Positions 8,501-12,123 of a stretch of 12,123 bases of DNA are shown piece after piece (the stretch's first letter is position 1; the number at the start of each line of letters is the position of its first letter). The notes under the pieces are model-generated. The model was not told where the DNA came from and searched no databases. It saw only the letters and a program-made list of their open reading frames with translations. The position numbers were made by a program, and so were the translations under genes. Source of the DNA: Gammaproteobacteria bacterium (GTDB lineage Bacteria > Pseudomonadota > Gammaproteobacteria > Nitrosococcales > Methylophagaceae); NCBI GenBank assembly GCA_002402245.1, contig NVVP01000004.1, positions 31,766 through 43,888 of the forward strand. Reading direction: 5' to 3'.

Positions 8501-9391
8501 CGTGATAATCCTGATTGTGCTCAACAAGAGTTCGATGGTTTATTGGATGGGGCTGATAATGGTCTTTACGCTGAATTAAGCTATGACCAAGATGAACATG
8601 TTGCTGCAGAATACATTGTTAGTGGCATTCGACCTAAAGTGGCTATTTTGCGAGAACAGGGTGTTAACGGTCAGTTAGAAATGGCGGCCTCATTTGATCA
8701 TGCAGGTTTCACTGCGGTTGATGTTCATATGAGTGACGTGTTGGAAGGGCGAGTTAATTTAGCTGACTTTATTGGTCTGGTCGCGTGTGGTGGTTTTTCA
8801 TATGGTGATGTTTTAGGTGCCGGCCGTGGTTGGGCCAGTACTATTTTGCATCACAGCCAAACCCGTCAACAGTTTAGTGACTTTTTTAATCGTGAAAATA
8901 CCTTTACTTTAGGTGTGTGTAATGGTTGTCAGATGTTATCTCAACTTAAAGAACTGATTCCTGGTAGTGAGCATTGGCCACGTTTTGAACGTAATGTTTC
9001 TGAGCAGTTTGAAGCTCGTTTCTCATTAGTTAAAATTGTTGATTCTCCTTCTATCTTATTACAAGATATGGCAGGTTCTATTATGCCTATTGCTGTTGCA
9101 CATGGTGAAGGCCGAGCAGATTTTACTATGACAGGTTCTGCAAGAGCGGCATTAGTCGCTATGCGTTATGTTGATAATAAAGGTGAGATAACTGAAAACT
9201 ATCCTCAAAACCCGAATGGTTCAAAAGGTGGGGTAACAGCACTTACCACTACAGATGGTCGAGTGACGATTATGATGCCACATCCAGAGCGAGTAACACG
9301 TACGGTTCAACATTCTTGGCACCCAGATGATTGGGGTAAAGATGGTCCATGGTTAAGACTATTTCACAATGCACGGAAGTGGGTTGCTTAA
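5507..9391 (+). CDS. purL: Phosphoribosylformylglycinamidine synthase (FGAM synthase), single-chain form
   Basis: Catalyses step 4 of de novo purine synthesis in the cytoplasm: FGAR + glutamine + ATP to FGAM + glutamate + ADP + Pi. The 1294 residues match the single-chain proteobacterial enzyme (about 1295). Order: PurS-like N-terminal domain (about 1-150); linker with the conserved N-S-E-H-C-R-H-K segment (about 215-222); first AIRS-type synthase domain with V-E-T-H-N-H-P-T (H298) and the G-A-A-T-G-A-G-G-E-I-R-D loop; second, non-catalytic AIRS-like half; and a class I glutamine amidotransferase domain from about 1042. Its catalytic triad is visible as C1138 in G-V-C-N-G-C-Q-M, and H1259 and E1261 in P-H-P-E-R. 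No frameshift or missing residue is seen. The gene is alone on its strand, with a large leader region upstream and a strong hairpin downstream, so it is probably monocistronic. Confidence 0.98.
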   Translation: MLQLNGRSAFSSFRLDKLLSSLQAQVASVVRLRSEYRYFIEVDAGLELAEADKITLKTLLEADVKSSEVGIDDTFFLVTPRPGTISPWSSKATDIAHNSGVNNVLRIERAVAFYITTDTPLSAQDQQVLIPLLHDRMIEVVFDSEDEVERLFNHGGSRPVVIVDILNGGRAALEHANTSMGLALAEDEIDYLVDNFTGLGRNPNDIELMMFAQANSEHCRHKIFSADWIVDGKEKPHTLFNMIRNTHKLHPEGVITAYSDNSSVIEGVASQRFSIDMANNQYSYQGEVQHILMKVETHNHPTAISPFPGAATGAGGEIRDEGATGRGSKPKAGLTGFSVSNLNIAGFEQPWETTYGKPARMASAQEIMLDGPLGGAAFNNEFGRPNLCGYFRTYEALVPSVNGFEVRGYHKPIMVAGGMGTIRPQHVKKNIFEPGVQLIVLGGPAMLIGLGGSAASSVTSGTSEEGLDFASVQRGNPEMERRCQEVIDRCVALDDLNPIIAIHDVGAGGLSNAFPELVDDSGRGGKFELRVIPNDESSMSPMEIWCNESQERYVLGIAPDRVADFQAICERERCPWAIVGEATEDQHLLVGDADNASNPVDMPLSLLLGKPPKMLRDVKHQTFEKPELDLSGITVKNALERVLKLPAVASKNFLITIGDRSVTGLVARDQMVGPWQVPVADCAVTLADHHGFAGEAMAMGERAPLALIDAPASGRMAVGESITNIAAATIAQLSDIKLSANWMAACGHDGEDALLYDTVEAVGMELCPALGIAIPVGKDSLSMKTVWNDDGEDKSVTSPLSLIVTAFAPVTDAAKTSTPQLRTDHGDTDLIYIDLSKGKNRLAASALAQVYNQVGHHGPDLDDPASLKGFFAAIQQLKQDDLLLAYHDRSDGGLIGTLCEMAFAGHCGVDIKLTGLGDALPLLFNEELGAVIQVRHCDVEDALSVLREQDLAHHSHVIGSLRDDQQIVIEVDGEQVLNESRITLHRFWSETSYQMQALRDNPDCAQQEFDGLLDGADNGLYAELSYDQDEHVAAEYIVSGIRPKVAILREQGVNGQLEMAASFDHAGFTAVDVHMSDVLEGRVNLADFIGLVACGGFSYGDVLGAGRGWASTILHHSQTRQQFSDFFNRENTFTLGVCNGCQMLSQLKELIPGSEHWPRFERNVSEQFEARFSLVKIVDSPSILLQDMAGSIMPIAVAHGEGRADFTMTGSARAALVAMRYVDNKGEITENYPQNPNGSKGGVTALTTTDGRVTIMMPHPERVTRTVQHSWHPDDWGKDGPWLRLFHNARKWVA

Positions 9392-9414
9392 CTACTGCTC
9401 TTAATCATAGTGTC

Positions 9415-9448
9415 TGACGGAGCATAATTTCTATATTATGCTCCGTCA
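9415..9448 (+). terminator. Perfect 14-bp hairpin downstream of purL
   Basis: TGACGGAGCATAAT (9415-9428) and ATTATGCTCCGTCA (9435-9448) pair completely around the loop TTCTAT, starting 23 bases after the purL stop. Position and strength fit a transcription terminator or a 3' mRNA-stabilising structure. No U-run follows on either strand, so it is not a textbook intrinsic terminator. Confidence 0.6.
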
Positions 9449-9621
9449 AATATGACTGCTCAATATCAGCTTAAGGCTTGTCTGTTTTAAGCATTTCATT
9501 TATTTTTAATAAATGCAGGTAAACTTATTCTCTTCATTATTTTAGCTTATAACTAAAAATTACGTGAAGAGGATCACTCAATAATTAAACCTACAATAAC
9601 TTTACTTTAACTTTTTTTCAG

Positions 9622-9666
9622 TCACTGATAGAATCAACAAAAAATATTTTCTATTTTATTCAGTGA
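9622..9666. promoter_or_regulatory. Interrupted inverted repeat upstream of the small frame
   Basis: TCACTGA-TAGAA (9622-9633) is matched by TTCTA and, after a short bulge, TCAGTGA (9660-9666). It overlaps the possible TAGAAT -10 box and could be an operator or a leader hairpin. The sequence is AT-rich, so part of the pairing may be chance. Confidence 0.2.
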
Positions 9667-9689
9667 TATAACGGACGGAGTAGGTTTTT

Positions 9690-9824
9690 ATGGTTGTAAT
9701 AAATGCATTTTTTGTATTGAGTAAGAGTAGTAAAAGTACAGAACTTCTTGCTATTAATACTTTGCTTTCTATGGTGAAACGAACGATACCTTTTCGATTC
9801 GATTCCTCACAATGTAGTCGTTAA
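9690..9824 (+). CDS. Possible 44-residue small protein or leader peptide
   Basis: An ATG frame of 44 codons ends 12 bases before the ATG of the sensor cyclase and lies in the same frame. It has the better ribosome-binding signal of the two: GGAG at 9677-9680, 9 bases before the ATG. The product starts hydrophobic (M-V-V-I-N-A-F-F-V-L), is Ser/Lys-rich in the middle and ends in Q-C-S-R. I do not recognise it. It may be a leader peptide coupling translation to the weakly preceded downstream start, an independent small protein, or chance. Confidence 0.33.
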   Translation: MVVINAFFVLSKSSKSTELLAINTLLSMVKRTIPFRFDSSQCSR

Positions 9825-9836
9825 GTATTGCCTATT

Positions 9837-11168
9837 ATGATATTAAGCAAAGTAAGAATCGCCGCGCCACTATTATTTCCATTACTCTTTTTAATTATTG
9901 TTTCGTCTTCTATGTGGGCAGCACTGTCCTATATCAAAGCAGACTCTAAACACAGTATTCATAAATCATTAGATACGGTATTAAAAGTCACCCAAGAATC
10001 ACTGGCTACGTGGTCTGAAAATCAATTAGAAAATGTATCTCATCTCAGTAATAATCAAGAAGTTATTGTATTAACACAAAGTCTATTAAATAAAGAAAAT
10101 GACATTGCATTAGAGAAAATAAAGCAATTGATGCTTGGAAAATCAGAACAATATAATTATGTTGATTTTTTTATTATTTCACCCGATAGACTTAATATTG
10201 CATCAATGAATGAGGCGAATACAGGTAAAGAAAGCATCATTAATTTGTATAGTAAACCCTTTTTAGACCGGGCTTTTTCTGGTGAGAAGCTATTTATCCC
10301 AACAATTGGCTCAGATGCGCCTTTGATACTCACTTACGAACAGTCGCAGATGGCGAATGTTTTTCTCCATAAAAAATTCACTTTATTCACTGCATCTCCT
10401 ATTTTTGATGTAAATGGTAAGGTGATAGCGGTGCTTACTTTGTATTTAGAACCCACCGATAGTTTTAGTCGATTGATGGCGGTGGGCCGGATTGGAGACT
10501 CAGGAGAAACGTATGCCTTTGATAAAGATGCGGCATTAATTACCAAAAGCCGCTTTATTGAACAGTTAAAATCATTTAGTCATGTTAATGGCGGTGCTAA
10601 TGCTGAAGTGATCATTCATATAACTGACCCTGGAGGCAATATGCTTGAAGGTTATATACCTTCAACAAAAATGAAAGATAGACCCTATACACTTATGGCT
10701 GAAAGGGTATTGTCAGGAAATAGTCTGCCTTATATCGAGTCCTATCGAGATTATCGCGGTGTTCCTGTCTTTGGAGCCTGGTGGTGGGATAACCGCTTAG
10801 GGATAGGCTTTACCACTGAAATTGATGCAGAAGAAGCATTGCAGCCCTATCAGCTAACCAAAATGGTCTTTCTAACTATCTTTATTCTAATTTCATTTTT
10901 AACACTGGGTTTAATATTTGTACCACTTTACTTTCAAGAAAAAGAAAAAAAGGCATTAAAAAATCATACTGTTGATCTTGAAAAAGCAGTACTCGAATGT
11001 ACAACAGAATTAGGTAAGGCAAATGAACATTTAAAAGCGCTGAGCGAAACAGACTCTTTAACTCAAATAGCAAACCGCCGTTTATATGAACATACTTTAG
11101 AAAGGGAAATATCTTTAGCCAAAAGGGCAATGTACCTGACGGATCCCCACGAAACTGTTGGCACTTAA
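9837..11168 (+). pseudogene. dCache-type sensor diguanylate cyclase, truncated by an IS10-like element
   Basis: Numbering from the ATG at 9837; a TTG at 9828 would add three residues. Order: TM1 about 9-33; periplasmic dCache-like sensor about 40-335, with the characteristic G-D-S-G-E-T-Y-A-F-D and a Y-R-G-V-P-V-F-G-A-W-W-W segment leading to E-I-D-A-E-E-A; TM2 about 343-366; charged coiled coil about 367-400; then the start of a GGDEF domain (D-S-L-T-Q-I-A-N-R-R-L). Host coding sequence ends at 11135, after R-A-M-Y. The last ten codons (L-T-D-P-H-E-T-V-G-T) and the stop come from the IS end. The Mg-binding Asp, the GGDEF loop and the I-site are all missing, so it cannot synthesise c-di-GMP. 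A sensor fragment may still be made. The lost 3' part should lie beyond the far end of the element, outside the window. Confidence 0.9.
11136..11158 (+). repeat. Terminal inverted repeat of the IS10-like element
   Basis: It starts CTGACGGATCCCCACG, with the same first four bases, the same ATCCCC block and the same offset as remembered for IS10 termini. GATC occupies positions 7-10 of the end. The inner limit of the repeat is approximate, because the partner end is not in the window. Confidence 0.65.
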
Positions 11169-12123
11169 TCATAAAAATGTGACTGACTAAGTTGGGTTAA
11201 TTTCAGCAATGCCGCTTGCCATTGCTGCTGCGTTATTAACAGCCATTTATCCTTCACAGCTCTAAGCCCAAGGTACTGATACGATAACACGGGCCTATTT
11301 TTAACCGTATTAGCTTGGTAACGACGGTGTTTACCCATTATCTCCACACATAGGCCCACAAGATATAACGCTAGCTGAGCCAACATTGCAATCAACAATA
11401 ACACGCTTAATTGCAGGCGTTGTCTAGTTTGGCTGAGTCCAAACCCTAAGCCTGTTTTTAAATCTCGAAAACTCTCTTCTATTTGCATCCGGGAGTGGTA
11501 TATTTTCACTATTTTTTTAGAAAAACAAGCACGCTTATTAGTGAGTGATGTAGCCAGTAACCATGGCTCTGCTTCACGAACAGCATGTTTGCGTGACAAG
11601 GCACTGAGCCTCACGTTACCTCCCGTCGCAACCAGGTGTTTCCGTCCAAGCCCTGTTTGTTTATAAACGACCATCTGACAAGTAATGGGTTTGTTTCGAC
11701 ATAATTGATAGGTGCCTAAGTCTTTAGGTTTCCCTGTGCCTTGAGCATAAAGTGTTTTAATCGGGTACCAATCAGCTTCATTTTCTTGTTTACAAAGTGT
11801 TCTATTTCTAACGCGTCCAACATAATCAAAACCCAACGATTGAATCATCTTAAACCAGGGGCCACGAAAACCTGCATCAGTGACAATAATAGGTCGACAA
11901 TGGTCAGGCACGAGTGCTTTTAACTGAGACATAAAGTGTTTATGTATCGCTGGTTTTTCTTTTTCATCATTGTTATATACCTGCTCTAATAGCGTTAGAC
12001 TACGGCCTTTTACTGCTAAAGATGCACGTAATAAGAAATGCTGCTTTCGTGTATCAAGATTGGACCAATCTACTAAAATAATAGGCCTGCGTTGCAGGCC
12101 TATTAATCGTTTCGCCTGACTCA
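11165..12123 (-). CDS. IS4-family (IS10 group) transposase, 5' end outside the window
   Basis: A DDE transposase that cuts and joins the IS ends. The frame is continuous from the right edge to the TAA at 11165, giving 318 visible residues. IS10 transposase has about 402, so about 80 N-terminal residues are missing. The ATG at 11930-11932 is internal. Catalytic residues: first Asp in I-L-V-D-W-S-N (codon 12068-12070), second Asp in V-T-D-A-G-F (11876-11878), and Glu in the IS4 signature Y-2-R-3-E-6-K, read as Y-H-S-R-M-Q-I-E-E-S-F-R-D-L-K (Glu codon 11477-11479). The C-terminal Q-A-N-T-V-K-N-R-P-V-L-S segment also matches the IS10 group. No frameshift or stop is seen in the visible part, so it may be active if the 5' part is intact. 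The gene holds a terminator-like hairpin at 12075-12105. Confidence 0.94.
   Translation of the reverse strand, partial: SQAKRLIGLQRRPIILVDWSNLDTRKQHFLLRASLAVKGRSLTLLEQVYNNDEKEKPAIHKHFMSQLKALVPDHCRPIIVTDAGFRGPWFKMIQSLGFDYVGRVRNRTLCKQENEADWYPIKTLYAQGTGKPKDLGTYQLCRNKPITCQMVVYKQTGLGRKHLVATGGNVRLSALSRKHAVREAEPWLLATSLTNKRACFSKKIVKIYHSRMQIEESFRDLKTGLGFGLSQTRQRLQLSVLLLIAMLAQLALYLVGLCVEIMGKHRRYQANTVKNRPVLSYQYLGLRAVKDKWLLITQQQWQAALLKLTQLSQSHFYD
12075..12105 (-). terminator. Terminator-like hairpin inside the transposase reading frame
   Basis: TAATAGGCCTGC and GCAGGCCTATTA form a perfect 12-bp stem with a 3-base loop (12079-12105). On the minus strand, the direction of the transposase, the stem is followed directly by TTTT (12078-12075). 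This is the layout of an intrinsic terminator, yet it lies within codons just before the first catalytic Asp. A role in premature termination is inference. Confidence 0.45.

Larger units (their letters stand above)
9392..9827. other. Intergenic region between purL and the interrupted sensor cyclase
   Basis: Besides the hairpin at 9415-9448, this stretch is very AT-rich and holds several short inverted repeats: GCTTAA/TTAAGC (9469-9474 and 9487-9492), CATTTATT/AATAAATG (9497-9504 and 9508-9515) and the interrupted repeat at 9622-9666. A possible -10 box TAGAAT lies at 9629-9634, but its -35 is poor. A 44-codon frame with a good Shine-Dalgarno occupies 9690-9824. No RNA gene was recognised. Confidence 0.5.
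11136..12123 (-). mobile_element. IS4-family, IS10-group insertion sequence (one end and most of the transposase)
   Basis: The left boundary is set by the abrupt loss of the cyclase frame and by the end sequence CTGACGGATCCCC at 11136. This closely resembles the IS10 ends as I recall them (CTGA-n-n-n-ATCCCC). The transposase reads toward this boundary and stops 29 bases inside it, the arrangement of the IS10 inside end. The other end is outside the window. By family habit a 9-bp target duplication is expected; the host side copy here would be GCAATGTAC (11127-11135). Confidence 0.88.

Noticed and set aside
9828..9830. TTG as the start of the interrupted cyclase
   Set aside because: The ATG at 9837 is nine bases further, leaves the first membrane helix intact and gives room for a ribosome; the TTG has no usable Shine-Dalgarno spacing.
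10645..10665. 8-bp inverted repeat TTGAAGGT/ACCTTCAA with a 5-base loop in the cyclase gene
   Set aside because: About one or two such repeats are expected by chance in 12 kb and it lies within normal dCache codons.
10882..11172. Minus-strand 96-codon frame across the IS junction
   Set aside because: It is antisense to the cyclase helix/coiled-coil region and to the IS end, with no independent support.
11741..11923. Plus-strand 60-codon frame opposite the transposase
   Set aside because: Antisense to catalytic-domain codons; no evidence of an antisense regulator coding function.
1..12123. CRISPR arrays, tRNA or rRNA genes, attachment sites
   Set aside because: No regularly spaced repeats, cloverleaf sequence or conserved RNA blocks were seen on either strand.

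Overview
The window looks like a chromosomal segment of an AT-rich gammaproteobacterium. The single-chain, roughly 1300-residue PurL, the HIT/DUF2835 pair, and the periplasmic-binding-protein/porin/GGDEF-EAL cluster all fit that group. I cannot place it more precisely than a probably aquatic or marine gammaproteobacterium. The content is one housekeeping gene (purL) between two c-di-GMP signalling loci, the second of which is broken by an IS10-like insertion sequence running off the right edge.

Layout, left to right. Positions 1-506 (+) hold the 3' part of a HIT-family gene and a DUF2835 gene coupled by a TAATG overlap. They converge with a tightly packed three-gene operon on the minus strand (4987 down to 534), read in the order short PstS-like periplasmic binding protein, outer-membrane beta-barrel porin, and membrane-bound PAS-GGDEF-EAL protein. 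The junctions are a TAATG overlap and a zero-base gap, so co-expression is very likely. A TTGTCA-18-TATACT promoter and a 5' UTR with a possible SD-sequestering fold lie upstream. A 519-base divergent spacer (4988-5506) separates this operon from purL (5507-9391, +), which encodes full-length phosphoribosylformylglycinamidine synthase and is followed by a perfect 14-bp hairpin.

The spacer 9392-9827 carries several AT-rich inverted repeats and a possible 44-codon small gene with a good Shine-Dalgarno sequence. This small gene ends just before a second c-di-GMP gene, which has an N-terminal membrane helix, a dCache-like periplasmic sensor, a second helix, a coiled coil and the first ~30 residues of a GGDEF domain. 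The GGDEF domain stops at base 11135, where an IS4-family, IS10-group element begins with the end sequence CTGACGGATCCCC. The element supplies ten foreign codons and a stop. Its transposase (minus strand, 5' end outside the window) shows the first and second catalytic Asp and the YREK signature.

Functionally, the left operon is best read as an envelope ligand-sensing module (binding protein plus porin) feeding a dual-domain c-di-GMP enzyme. The right-hand sensor cyclase is almost certainly inactive as a cyclase in this strain. The less expected signals are the alternative base pairing over the binding-protein start, a terminator-like hairpin inside the transposase reading frame, and a Dam site at the same offset in the IS end as I recall for the IS10 inside end.
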